Part shown: positions 16,643 to 25,078 of the stretch, piece by piece | How positions within the stretch are numbered: position 1 is the first letter of the stretch | Layout: every line of letters begins with the position of its first letter | Origin: Bacillus sp. CH140a_4T | Lineage (GTDB): Bacteria > Bacillota > Bacilli > Bacillales > Bacillaceae_G | Assembly: GCF_008923725.1 (NCBI RefSeq) | Contig: NZ_WBPF01000021.1 | Span: forward strand, 313,172-377,171 | DNA: 64,000 bases | Direction of reading: 5' to 3' | The notes under the pieces: generated by a model | What the model saw: the letters and a program-made list of their open reading frames with translations, nothing else | Databases searched by the model: none | Told to the model about the DNA's origin: nothing | Program-made: the position numbers and the translations under genes

Positions 16643-17073
16643 AGCGCTCCCCCATTTCTCCAATTTGTATATATATATGAAGAAAATTGACGTTTCTTTC
16701 ATAAAAAAGAACCCTCTGCGAAAGCAGTGAATTTATCAAAAAACTATTATAAAATATACAAATGAGTGCTAAATATTATTTCAAAAACAGAAAATTCGGA
16801 ACTTAGAACGAAGACCAACCCTTATCTATACGCTCAAACACCCTCCCTTATATAAAATTAACGCTTCACTAAATATTTTTTAACATAATGCCAGCTTCCC
16901 TCAAATGCCGACATTGTGTAAACTTCGACGAAACTCCCTTTAAACTCCTTCCTAATACCTTACTTTACATTGCATATTTTCAAACAATTCTCGACAATTA
17001 ATCCTACTAAATGCATAGCAATTATTTTTATAGTAATCTATATTTCACATACATTCTCCATTGTTTTAACAAT
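16643..17073. other. Upstream region of yodT, no gene seen
   Basis: AT-rich DNA, presumably holding the yodT promoter. No frame with codon structure or a good ribosome site was found. No TGGCAC-N5-TTGC sequence is present here. Confidence 0.45.
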
Positions 17074-17107
17074 AAAAAAAGAACCGATTAACCACATTAA
17101 TCAGTTC
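17074..17107 (-). terminator. Minus-strand terminator with no obvious gene upstream
   Basis: GAACTGATTAA pairs with TTAATCGGTTC (one U-G pair) around a 5-nt loop, followed by UUUUUUU. It implies a minus-strand transcript from the 17.1-17.35 kb gap. Confidence 0.7.
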
Positions 17108-17195
17108 GGTACGACGCTCTTTTATCGGTTAATACTGTCACTTTCCAACATAAATAGAAAAAAGAATGTTACAAATTCAAAATTCATCCTACAGC

Positions 17196-17276
17196 CTAAA
17201 GCACAAAATCGTCCATAACTCCATTCACAATTCCTGTCGGGATATCCCCATCCCAAGCTTCCATTCCTTTCCTCAT
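17196..17276 (-). CDS. Candidate 26-residue peptide ORF
   Basis: ATG 17276 is preceded by AAAGGAAAGG at about 10 nt and opens a 26-codon frame beginning MRKGMEAWDGDIPTG and ending VMDDFVL. A clean minus-strand terminator lies 90 bp downstream (17074-17107) and another lies 70 bp upstream, so this stretch looks like its own transcription unit. I recognise no family. It could be a peptide gene or the residue of a larger dead gene. Confidence 0.35.
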   Translation of the reverse strand: MRKGMEAWDGDIPTGIVNGVMDDFVL

Positions 17277-17345
17277 TTTCAAACTACCTTTCCTTTATAA
17301 TTTATGTAGGACAATTATCACTTTGTATGTGTATTTGCCCATAAT

Positions 17346-17376
17346 TTAAAAAATCCTCTAGTTTCCTAAGGATTTT
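17346..17376 (-). terminator. Second minus-strand terminator in the gap
   Basis: AAATCCT/AGGATTT stem around an 11-nt loop, followed by a T-run on the minus strand. Confidence 0.6.
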
Positions 17377-17446
17377 GGGACATGTTTTCGATATTTTAAT
17401 TGATACGTTCTTAAGGTTTTTTATTTTGAAATACACATTGTAATCA

Positions 17447-17557
17447 TTACATCATCACCCAATAAGGATGATCAATTGCTGTTTCCTCTAAAAATATATA
17501 ACGCTCGTTCGCCTAAACTACACTTATCCCTAAGCAATACTTTTTATTCACTTTCAA
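17447..17557 (-). pseudogene. Candidate small ORF with strong SD and in-frame TAG
   Basis: AAAGGAGG at 17562-17569 precedes TTG 17557 and GTG 17551. The frame reads NKKYCLGISVV, meets TAG at 17513-17515, then runs on as ANERYIFLEETAIDHPYWVMM to TAA 17447-17449. The protein-like second half suggests a small gene broken by a nonsense change; a short leader peptide is the alternative. Confidence 0.35.
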
Positions 17558-17642
17558 CTTTCCTCCTTTAAAAAACAATTTTTTCGCATAACCCCGTTCT
17601 TGCTAAGCATATAGTTTTAATGATGACAAAGGAGGAATGTTC

Positions 17643-18392
17643 ATGTCTCAATCTGAAATCGAAAAATATGGACAAGAAGCTGCACGATACGAACAGCTCG
17701 CTCGTTACTATCAATTTCATAATCCGAAAAAATATGTAGAACTATATATGAAATATTATGATGCGCTTACGAAACTTGTACAGGCATATGAAAAAAGAGA
17801 TTCACAAGAAGCTGCTTTACCATCACACATAAGGTTTTTTCACTCAGCTTCAAATACACCTGCAGTTGATATTTTAGTAAACGGACAAAAGGTTATTAAA
17901 AATATTTCTTTCAAACAATTTAGTCCCTATTTAACATTAGTGCAAGGTAAATACCGTATAGATATTGTCCCTGTAGGAAATGAAACTCCCGTCTTTTCAG
18001 CTTTAGTACCGATAATGGGAAATCACTCTTATACTTTTGCTGCAATAAATATTGATAATCATCTACAATTACAACCTATGCTTGATAATACTCATTTACC
18101 AGCAGGCCAAGCCAAAATACGGTTTGTACATTTTTCTCCAGATACCCCTGTTATAAATGTAAGTTTAAAAGGTGGAGATCATTTATTTGAAAATGTACTC
18201 TTTAAACAAATAACAGATTTTTTAGAAGTTAGCCCAGGTACAGCAGATATTGAAGTTTCACTCGCAGATAATCCAAGGGTCTTGCTAACTATTCCGGATT
18301 TCAAAGTCGAACCGAATATCATTTATACAATTTCACTTTTAGGTTATTCAACGAAAGATCCTAAATTAGAAGCCGTTATACTTACGAATTAA
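17643..18392 (+). CDS. DUF4397-domain protein
   Basis: This 249-residue protein has a helical N-terminus (about residues 1-60) and two DUF4397 beta repeats: HIRFFHSASNTPAVDILVNG and, about 100 residues later, IRFVHFSPDTPVINVSLKG. DUF4397 repeats resemble beta-sandwich domains of unknown function, often surface or spore associated. No signal peptide is seen. ATG 17643 follows AAAGGAGG by 7 nt. GCATAAC (17586) and CATATAGT (17608) spaced by 15 nt weakly resemble a sigma-E promoter. A perfect terminator shared with the converging kinase follows. Confidence 0.8.
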   Translation: MSQSEIEKYGQEAARYEQLARYYQFHNPKKYVELYMKYYDALTKLVQAYEKRDSQEAALPSHIRFFHSASNTPAVDILVNGQKVIKNISFKQFSPYLTLVQGKYRIDIVPVGNETPVFSALVPIMGNHSYTFAAINIDNHLQLQPMLDNTHLPAGQAKIRFVHFSPDTPVINVSLKGGDHLFENVLFKQITDFLEVSPGTADIEVSLADNPRVLLTIPDFKVEPNIIYTISLLGYSTKDPKLEAVILTN

Positions 18393-18427
18393 AACAGTCT
18401 ACACCATTTATTTGGTGTAGACTGTTT
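18392..18427. terminator. Bidirectional terminator between DUF4397 gene and kinase
   Basis: Perfect 15-bp stem AAACAGTCTACACCA and its complement around a 6-nt loop. Confidence 0.9.
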
Positions 18428-19559
18428 ATTTTTGAAATGCAATTTGAAATTCTGTCCAATCGTTATCTGAACGACACATGATGGACCCATTATGTTTTTC
18501 TACAATTTGTTTACATACAAATAACCCAATACCAGTTCCTAATTTTTTAGTAGTTACAAATGGTTCAAAAATCGTTTCTACATTTTCAGCTGGAATCATT
18601 GGTCCATTATTTTTTATTACAATTCGAATCGATTGATCTTCTTCAAATACATCAATGATAATTTTTCTTTCTTCTTTCATTGATTCAAGAGCGTCAATTG
18701 AATTCATTAATATATTTAAAACTACTTGTCTCACTTCACTCCGATAACCAACAAGTGGAATTGGATACGGCAAATTCTTTTCAATTGATACATTTGCATT
18801 GACCAAACTCGGATATAAGAACTGTATAATATCTTGAAACAAATCATTAAGCCAAAATCGTTCTGATTCAGTCCACATTTCTTTTTTCGATACGAGTAAA
18901 AATTGTGAAATACGAAAATTTAATTGGTCTAATTCATGCGAAATAATATCTAAATACGATAAACTAGGATGATCGGCCTTTAATAATTTGACAAATCCCA
19001 TAATGGAAGTAAGTGGGTTACGAAATTCATGTACAAAACTAGCTGACATTTGCCCTAAAATCGTCAGCCTTTCTTTATGTGTTTCGTTAATATATTGCTG
19101 TTTTTCCTCTAAATTTCTTGATATTATTTCCGAGTATTTTAAAACAGTATAATAAATTAATTTGTCAAAACAAGTATGTATTTGAGCCATAATTGGTTTC
19201 AATTCACGTGCGCTAACATCTAATTCACACATCGCTTCGAAAAGCTCATTTCTTCCCACGTTTGCATTATAAACAAAATCTCCAATATTCGCATCTGCTC
19301 CTGCACGTTCAATAGCAATTTTCTCGCATAATGGCTGAAGATAATCTATATCTTTTTCTTCCATAGTAAGTTCGATAATTAACTCTAATAAATCCTCCCC
19401 ATTTTGAAATGCTTCTAGTTTAAATGGATCTTTATCGGAAATTATCATTTTGTTTTTCCAGTTCTCAACGAATTGGTGCCTGTTGTTTTTCAAGTGCGAA
19501 CAAAATACTTCTTTAATATCCTTATCGATTGGAAAAACCTCCATTCCCTCCATTTCCAT
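18426..19559 (-). CDS. Sporulation-type sensor histidine kinase (BA2291-like)
   Basis: This 377-residue soluble kinase has an N-terminal helical sensor of about 155 residues, HisKA with FVHEFRNPLTS (His near 176), and HATPase motifs (NILMNSIDAL, GTGIGLFVCKQIV). From memory the sensor (DADANIGDF-like ADANIGDFVYNANVGRNELF) resembles B. anthracis BA2291 and its plasmid homologues pXO1-118 and pXO2-61, which have a globin-like fold and influence entry to sporulation. No membrane segment is present, so it senses a cytoplasmic signal. ATG 19559 is 8 nt after AAAGGGTG. No response regulator lies next to it, as expected for a phosphorelay kinase. Confidence 0.85.
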   Translation of the reverse strand: MEMEGMEVFPIDKDIKEVFCSHLKNNRHQFVENWKNKMIISDKDPFKLEAFQNGEDLLELIIELTMEEKDIDYLQPLCEKIAIERAGADANIGDFVYNANVGRNELFEAMCELDVSARELKPIMAQIHTCFDKLIYYTVLKYSEIISRNLEEKQQYINETHKERLTILGQMSASFVHEFRNPLTSIMGFVKLLKADHPSLSYLDIISHELDQLNFRISQFLLVSKKEMWTESERFWLNDLFQDIIQFLYPSLVNANVSIEKNLPYPIPLVGYRSEVRQVVLNILMNSIDALESMKEERKIIIDVFEEDQSIRIVIKNNGPMIPAENVETIFEPFVTTKKLGTGIGLFVCKQIVEKHNGSIMCRSDNDWTEFQIAFQK

Positions 19560-19792
19560 GCGACGAACACCCTTTATATTTTGAATATTAACACAAAAAT
19601 CACGATTCGTTAATAGATTATTGTCACATTTTGTTAATATGTGTTGATAAAATTTTTAATGTCTTTATTAATTGTTTAGATTGATACATTCCATTTTCCT
19701 TCCTTTCACTCAAAGTTTTTTACATTCGATGAGACTTTTTTTGCATCCTGCTTCATTCTTTCGTACAATAGAAAATGAAAGGTGTGAAAAAT

Positions 19793-20185
19793 ATGGTAAA
19801 TAAAAATGTGGAAGATTATCTCCAAGAAGGCATTTACGGCCAAAAGCAGAACAAACCAGAAGAACGTAATATGTATTTAACTACATTACGTGAGCGTGTA
19901 GAAATCGCTTTAACTATCGGTCAAGTAATGCAAAGTAATGTATATTCTGAAGTAGCTAGTAGCATGCGCTCTTCTCAATCATTACAAATATTCCTAAATG
20001 GTGGCATTGCTTACCCACATTTATCTAAATACATTAAATTAGCAAATGAAAAAAATGTTCCTTTTACAATTGTTCAAAATAAAGGTACAGAAACACCAAT
20101 CGGTTTAGTATTATCTCATAGCACTGCTGTTGACAAAGAACAAATTTATGTAGAAGATGCTATTTTCAAACAAGAAATGAAGTAA
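19793..20185 (+). CDS. yueI: YueI family protein (DUF1694)
   Basis: This 130-residue protein (VEDYLQEGIYG...YLTTLRERVEIALTIGQVM...FLNGGIAYPHLSKYIKLA) matches the YueI family, whose role is unknown. ATG 19793 follows GAAAGGTG; the earlier ATG 19775 overlaps that site. It is monocistronic and ends in a strong bidirectional terminator. Confidence 0.85.
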   Translation: MVNKNVEDYLQEGIYGQKQNKPEERNMYLTTLRERVEIALTIGQVMQSNVYSEVASSMRSSQSLQIFLNGGIAYPHLSKYIKLANEKNVPFTIVQNKGTETPIGLVLSHSTAVDKEQIYVEDAIFKQEMK

Positions 20186-20237
20186 AAGGTACACTTGATT
20201 AAATGAATTCATTCTGAGAAACGTAAAACAAACAATA

Positions 20238-20281
20238 AAAAAACGAGTATGGAATCGTAAACATTTCCTACTCGTTTTTTT
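20238..20281. terminator. Bidirectional terminator
   Basis: AAAAAACGAGTA/TACTCGTTTTTT stem between yueI and the converging aldehyde dehydrogenase gene. Confidence 0.9.
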
Positions 20282-20302
20282 ATTGTTTAAGTCCTATTTG
20301 CT

Positions 20303-21727
20303 TTATTTTTTAATACATACTAATTTCATTTCTGTCATTTCTTCTATTGCATATTTAATTCCTTCACGCCCCGTGCCGCTTTCTTTCACACCACCATAAG
20401 GCATATGATCTACCCTGAACGTTGGAATATCATTTATCATGACACCGCCAACTTCAAGCTCATCAATTGCACGCATAGCTTTAAATAAATTATTTGTAAA
20501 TACGCCTGCTTGTAGGCCGTAACGTGAATGATTTACTTGCTCTATCGCTTCATCAAATTCTTCAAATGTATTTACTGTCATAAGTGGACCAAATACTTCT
20601 TGGCACTGTACAGATACATACTCTGGAACATTTGTTAATACAGTTGGTTCAAATATCCTTGCATCATGTTTCTTGCCACCATATAAAACAGCTGCACCTT
20701 CCTTAATCGCTTCTTGCACCCACATTTCTATTCGCTCTACATCTTTTTTCGAAATTAAAGCCGATACATCCGTTTCCTCAAGCAATGGATCCCCAACAAC
20801 AACTGTTTCCATTGCTTTCTTTAGCTTTGAAAGAAATTCATCCATTCTCTTTTCATGTACAAAAACACGTTGTACCGAAATACAAACTTGTCCATTATTA
20901 ACAAATGCTCCCCATTTTACGCGTTCAATTAATTCATCTGTTAATTCTACATCTTCATCAATAATAACAGCAGCATTCGATCCTAGTTCTAACGTAACTC
21001 GCTTTAACCCAGCCTTTGCCTTAATTCCAATTCCAACTTTCGGACTTCCTGTAAAAGTAATGGAAGCAACATCATCATTTGTAACTATCGCCTCACCTAC
21101 AGTTGCACCAGGACCAGAAATAATATTTAAAGCTCCTTTTGGCAATCCTGCCTCTTCAAATAGTTCAACTAATGCGTAAGACGATAATGGCGTTTGATCA
21201 GCTGGTTTTAACACCACTGTATTTCCAGCAGCAATTGCAGGACCGACTTTATGTGCCACTAAATTTAACGGGAAATTAAATGGTGTAATAGCTCCTATAA
21301 CCCCAATCGGTTTTCGCATTGTGTATGCAATGCGCCCATCTGCACCAGGTGCTGCGTCCAGTGGCAGTGTCTCGCCGTATATACGCTTCGCTTCTTCCGC
21401 TGCAAATTTGTATGTCTGAACGGTACGATCTACTTCTCCCCTCGCAGCACGAATTGGTTTTGCAGCCTCTTTTGCAATAATCTGTGCAAACTCTTCTCTT
21501 CTTTCATCCATTTTTTGTGCAACCTTCTCTAAAATAGTCGCACGATCATATGCAGATAATGTATTCATTTCTTTCATTGCATTTTTTGCAGCAGTAACAG
21601 CCTCTTGTACATCTTCTTTCGTTCCTTGTGCAATTTCCGCTAATGTTTCTTCAGAATATGGTGCGTATAATGGTTTATACGTGTTTACAGACTTCCAATC
21701 TCCATTTATATATAAATGTTTTTTCAT
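20303..21727 (-). CDS. NAD(P)-dependent aldehyde dehydrogenase
   Basis: This 474-residue ALDH superfamily enzyme has TPFNFPLNLVAHKV, TFTGSPKVG, the catalytic Glu in LELGSNAAVI and the catalytic Cys in NNGQVCISVQR. The C-terminal PYGGVKESGTGREG is also typical. The segment style is closer to lactaldehyde/GapN-like dehydrogenases than to betaine aldehyde dehydrogenases, but the substrate cannot be read from the sequence. ATG 21727 follows GGAAGGGGAAG. Monocistronic. Confidence 0.88.
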   Translation of the reverse strand: MKKHLYINGDWKSVNTYKPLYAPYSEETLAEIAQGTKEDVQEAVTAAKNAMKEMNTLSAYDRATILEKVAQKMDERREEFAQIIAKEAAKPIRAARGEVDRTVQTYKFAAEEAKRIYGETLPLDAAPGADGRIAYTMRKPIGVIGAITPFNFPLNLVAHKVGPAIAAGNTVVLKPADQTPLSSYALVELFEEAGLPKGALNIISGPGATVGEAIVTNDDVASITFTGSPKVGIGIKAKAGLKRVTLELGSNAAVIIDEDVELTDELIERVKWGAFVNNGQVCISVQRVFVHEKRMDEFLSKLKKAMETVVVGDPLLEETDVSALISKKDVERIEMWVQEAIKEGAAVLYGGKKHDARIFEPTVLTNVPEYVSVQCQEVFGPLMTVNTFEEFDEAIEQVNHSRYGLQAGVFTNNLFKAMRAIDELEVGGVMINDIPTFRVDHMPYGGVKESGTGREGIKYAIEEMTEMKLVCIKK

Positions 21728-21829
21728 AATTCTTCCCCTTCCATATATATACAACAATACTTCACCTAGTGAAAGGTCTGACTTATGTCATTGTATCATA
21801 GCCCTTATTCTGCCAAAAACATTATGTTC

Positions 21830-21855
21830 AAAAAAACTCTGCCAAATAGCAGAGT
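21830..21855 (-). terminator. Terminator after the CNNM/CBS gene
   Basis: ACTCTGC/GCAGAGT stem followed by a U-tract on the minus strand. Confidence 0.8.
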
Positions 21856-23211
21856 CTACGAACTAATTTGTTCTTGTAATGAAATTTGTTTTTCATCTTC
21901 TAATACAACAATTGATTCTACACTTTTTGTAACTTCTAGTCTCTTTATATAGTGTCCATCTAATTCTTTCACGCAAAACTTATAATTTTCAATTTCAATG
22001 AAATCCTCTTCAGCGATTTCTATATTCTTCGTTAAAATCCATCCACCTATTGTATCAACACCATTATCATCGATCGTTAATCCTAACAACGTATTCACTT
22101 CACTAACGAGCACTTTTCCCTCTAATATCGTTTTCGTTTCACTAACTTGTTGAATTTCTGGCTGTTCATCTGTATCAAACTCATCTTGAATATCTCCAAC
22201 TATTTCTTCTAAAATGTCTTCAACAGTAACAAGTCCAGACGTACCACCATATTCATCTATTAATATAGCAATATGTGTTCTTTCTTTTTGCATTTTTAAA
22301 AACAAGTCGTGTATTGGGATAGAGTCGATAACTAAAATAATCGGCCTCATATATTGCTCTACTTTCTTATTACTTACCGCCTTATGCTGCACAAAATCTG
22401 TGAAAATATCTTTAAAGTTTACAAAACCTATTACGTGATCTTTGTCGCCATCAACAACTGGATACCTCGTATATTTTTCCTGAGACATTTTTTGCAAAGC
22501 TTCTTCAGCAGGCATTTCTTTACTAATAATATGCATCTCAGTTCGGGGTACCATTATTTCTTTTGCTATACGATCATCAAATTCAAAGATTTTATTTACA
22601 TATTTATATTCAGATTGATTAATCTCTCCATTTTTGTAACTTTCTGAAACTAATAACCGTAATTCTTCTTCTGAATGAACCTCATCGTGCCCTTTCGGTG
22701 GCTTCAGCCCTAGCAACTTCGTAATCATTCGGGCTGATCCATTTAATAGCCAAATAAATGGAAACGCCATACGATAAAAGAAAATTAACGGTTTAGCAAC
22801 AAATAAACTCACTTGTTCAGCTTTTTGAATCGCAAATGTTTTTGGGGCCAATTCCCCTATTACAACATGTAAAAATGTAATAAACAAAAACACTAAAATT
22901 ACAGCAAAAATGTCTGCTAGTTGGGAAGAAATGTTCAAATTTACAAAAAGCGTGTCAAACATTTGCTTTAACGCAGGTTTACCAAACCACCCAATCCCCA
23001 GAGCTGTAACTGTTATTCCTAGCTGACAAGCAGATAAATATTCGTCTAAGTTTGTAATGACTGTTTTGACAGATGTTGCGCGATTATTTCCTTCTGCAAT
23101 TAAATAGTCAATTCGTGAACTTCGCACTTTAACAATTGCAAATTCTGCTGCAACGAAAAATGCCGTTAAGGCAATTAAAACAATCACTATACTTATACTA
23201 TATATGTCCAA
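21856..23211 (-). CDS. CNNM/CBS-domain membrane transporter (HlyC/CorC family)
   Basis: This 451-residue protein has an N-terminal CNNM (DUF21) domain of about 200 residues with three to four membrane helices (AACQLGITVTALGIGWFGKP-like region). Two CBS repeats follow (IMVPRTEM...YTRYPVV; HIAILIDEYGGTSGLVTVEDILEEIVGDI), then a C-terminal CorC_HlyC domain (WILTKNIEIAEEDFIEIENYKF). Such proteins (YhdP, YugS, MpfA) export magnesium or otherwise affect divalent-cation balance. The start is TTG 23211 with AAGGA about 7 nt before it; a stronger SD with a short palindrome lies further upstream and may regulate translation. Confidence 0.9.
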   Translation of the reverse strand: MDIYSISIVIVLIALTAFFVAAEFAIVKVRSSRIDYLIAEGNNRATSVKTVITNLDEYLSACQLGITVTALGIGWFGKPALKQMFDTLFVNLNISSQLADIFAVILVFLFITFLHVVIGELAPKTFAIQKAEQVSLFVAKPLIFFYRMAFPFIWLLNGSARMITKLLGLKPPKGHDEVHSEEELRLLVSESYKNGEINQSEYKYVNKIFEFDDRIAKEIMVPRTEMHIISKEMPAEEALQKMSQEKYTRYPVVDGDKDHVIGFVNFKDIFTDFVQHKAVSNKKVEQYMRPIILVIDSIPIHDLFLKMQKERTHIAILIDEYGGTSGLVTVEDILEEIVGDIQDEFDTDEQPEIQQVSETKTILEGKVLVSEVNTLLGLTIDDNGVDTIGGWILTKNIEIAEEDFIEIENYKFCVKELDGHYIKRLEVTKSVESIVVLEDEKQISLQEQISS

Positions 23212-23219
23212 ATACTTTT

Positions 23220-23254
23220 CCTTACTTACATTGTAAGCAAGGAAGCCACCTCCT
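23220..23254 (-). promoter_or_regulatory. Orphan strong SD, 4-codon ORF and near-palindrome before the CNNM gene
   Basis: AGGAGGTGG (23246-23254) precedes TTG CTT ACA ATG TAA (23240-23226), lying inside a 23-bp near-perfect palindrome at 23220-23242. The true TTG start follows 9 nt later with a weaker site, so this may be a translational control element. Confidence 0.45.
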
Positions 23255-23565
23255 ACTTAATTTTATTCAAGTGAAGTAAGTATTCTAATACTCTAACAAA
23301 ATTCTACATTAGCAACCACCTTTTTATATATTATATGCATACATAAAAAAGATATTTATCATTATGATAATCTAATTCATTTCCATCAGTCAAATTGTTC
23401 TAAATTTTAGGATAAAATATTTTTATATACACGATATATTCTTCACAGCTTCATTTCGTGAAAAAACACTTTCTTTGCCGATTCCACACTTCTTTTGTCA
23501 CACTAGAAGGGAACTTACTTCATAGATCGAAATCATTCAACAGGATATATATAGGAGGGATTATT

Positions 23566-24108
23566 TTGGAATATAAAACACCATTTATCGCAAAAAAATT
23601 AGGTGTTAGCCCAAAGGCTGTTGTCCGGATTGCACAACAATTAAATCTTACGATAGAAAAAAATAAATATGGTCACTTTATTTTTACACAAGATAATTTA
23701 GACCAAATGTTAGAATACCATCTTTCACAAATAGAGCAGTCTCAAAATTCTCACCCTACTCCAAAAACATCGTCAAACGATGTTGAAGAATTAAAAACTC
23801 AAGTAAATACAATTGTTCAAAACATATCATCGCATGATTTTGAGCAATTATCCGCTCAATTAAGCACAATTACGAGAAGGCTAGATCGAATGGAAGAACA
23901 AATGCAAGATAAGGCAAATGATGTAGTTACGTACCAACTTTTACAACATCGCCGTGAAATGGAGGAAATGTTAGAGCGAATTCAAAAGCTAGAAGCTGAC
24001 CTCAAGAAAGAAGAACCACTATATATTACTCCCGATACAAAACCAACATATGAACGTGAAAAGAAACCGAAGCGCCGCAAAATGATTTTTAGTATATTTG
24101 GATTATAA
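23566..24108 (+). CDS. racA: Chromosome-anchoring protein RacA
   Basis: This 180-residue protein has an N-terminal MerR-like HTH ([28 protein letters not shown]), a linker, a coiled coil (about residues 85-145, [12 protein letters not shown]...[17 protein letters not shown]) and a basic C-terminus ([14 protein letters not shown]). RacA binds origin-proximal DNA and anchors it at the pole during asymmetric division in sporulation; the basic tail probably makes the polar membrane/DivIVA contact. The start is TTG 23566, 7 nt after AGGAGG, and the protein then matches RacA length. No clear Spo0A box was found upstream. Confidence 0.9.
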   Translation: MEYKTPFIAKKLGVSPKAVVRIAQQLNLTIEKNKYGHFIFTQDNLDQMLEYHLSQIEQSQNSHPTPKTSSNDVEELKTQVNTIVQNISSHDFEQLSAQLSTITRRLDRMEEQMQDKANDVVTYQLLQHRREMEEMLERIQKLEADLKKEEPLYITPDTKPTYEREKKPKRRKMIFSIFGL

Positions 24109-24113
24109 TTTTT

Positions 24114-24145
24114 AGACCCTTATTAAAATAATAAGGGTCTTTTTC
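24114..24145 (+). terminator. Terminator after racA
   Basis: AGACCCTTATT/AATAAGGGTCT stem followed by TTTTT. Confidence 0.9.
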
Positions 24146-24203
24146 ATGAAGAATGATTTCATTTTAAATTAGTATTCTCTTTATTATACATATTCATTTC
24201 GTT

Positions 24204-24800
24204 TTATTTGGTTAACATAATATTCTTACTGTATTCTGCGATTAATGCCTGTGCATGTGCATTCCCTTGAATCACATCTCGAAATTCTTTTAAAGAATAC
24301 AAATGTGTAGCCCCTTTTCGAGCATGAATTCGTACTGGTACACCTTGTAAAGTATCATGAAACTGAAATGGATTATCTATCGGTTCAATTGGGAAACCGA
24401 GTGTTAACAAATACATATACATTCTTTTTGTAACTGCTGCAATATACCATTCTGCTTTCGTTTCTAATGCATGCATAAATAAAATAGCGGTTAGTCTTTT
24501 GAAGTGTCCTCTCCCACGAGACGTTTTCGCAATACTTAACTTGCCTATTTCATACACATTTTTCAAATCTTTCACTAGATCATTTTTAGAAAACGGATAG
24601 AAAAACTCAGAATTCGATTGCTCTGGTACCGTATACTTAATACATTCTACTGTACCAATATGATGTTCATCTTCTATTAATAAAAATCGTGATGGATTTA
24701 AATTACGTTCTACGAACATTAAGTTTCTTTCTTCACAAAAATCTCCCCATAGTTGCTCGAACCAAAAATGTTCTTCCTTTGTTTGAACACGCTGGAACAT
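24204..24800 (-). CDS. GNAT-like acyltransferase
   Basis: This 198-residue protein resembles the GNAT/acyl-homoserine-lactone-synthase-like fold. A strand FLLIEDEHHIGTVECIKY is followed by EIGKLSIAKTSRGRGHFKRLTAILFMHAL, where the RGRGHF stretch occupies the acetyl-CoA loop, and then WYIAAVTKRMYMYLLTLGF. The substrate is unknown. ATG 24800 is preferred because AAAGGCGGG lies just upstream; the frame is open to 24848. Confidence 0.75.
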   Translation of the reverse strand: MFQRVQTKEEHFWFEQLWGDFCEERNLMFVERNLNPSRFLLIEDEHHIGTVECIKYTVPEQSNSEFFYPFSKNDLVKDLKNVYEIGKLSIAKTSRGRGHFKRLTAILFMHALETKAEWYIAAVTKRMYMYLLTLGFPIEPIDNPFQFHDTLQGVPVRIHARKGATHLYSLKEFRDVIQGNAHAQALIAEYSKNIMLTK

Positions 24801-25045
24801 ATTTACCCGCCTTTCCCATCGCCGCTCTGTTTTTGATAACGCTTTCACTATCTATCATATAAGAACAAATCTTCGTATGCAACTAAAAATATTTATGACT
24901 TATTATATTCTGTAAAACGAATTAAATTCCATCTTAATCGTCTTTTATTCCTCATGTACCGTTCTTCTAACAACATATTCATATTACTTTCAAATTCAAA
25001 TCGTATGAAACTTCTTTCCATACCGCATATAATTCTTCTTAATCT

Positions 25046-25078
25046 AAAAAAATCCTTTATAAAAAAGGATTTTTTTTA
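25046..25078 (-). terminator. Terminator at end of the McrBC-like operon
   Basis: AAATCCTT/AAGGATTT stem with long A/T tracts; overlaps the last codon of the nuclease gene. Confidence 0.85.

Noticed and set aside
16970-17218. Plus-strand 82-codon open frame in the yodT upstream gap
   Set aside because: It has no ribosome site, an AT-driven composition, and overlaps a minus-strand terminator, so it is probably noise.
23212-23457. Possible M-box magnesium riboswitch before the CNNM gene
   Set aside because: The region lacks the length and conserved core expected of an M-box; only the short palindrome and orphan SD are present.
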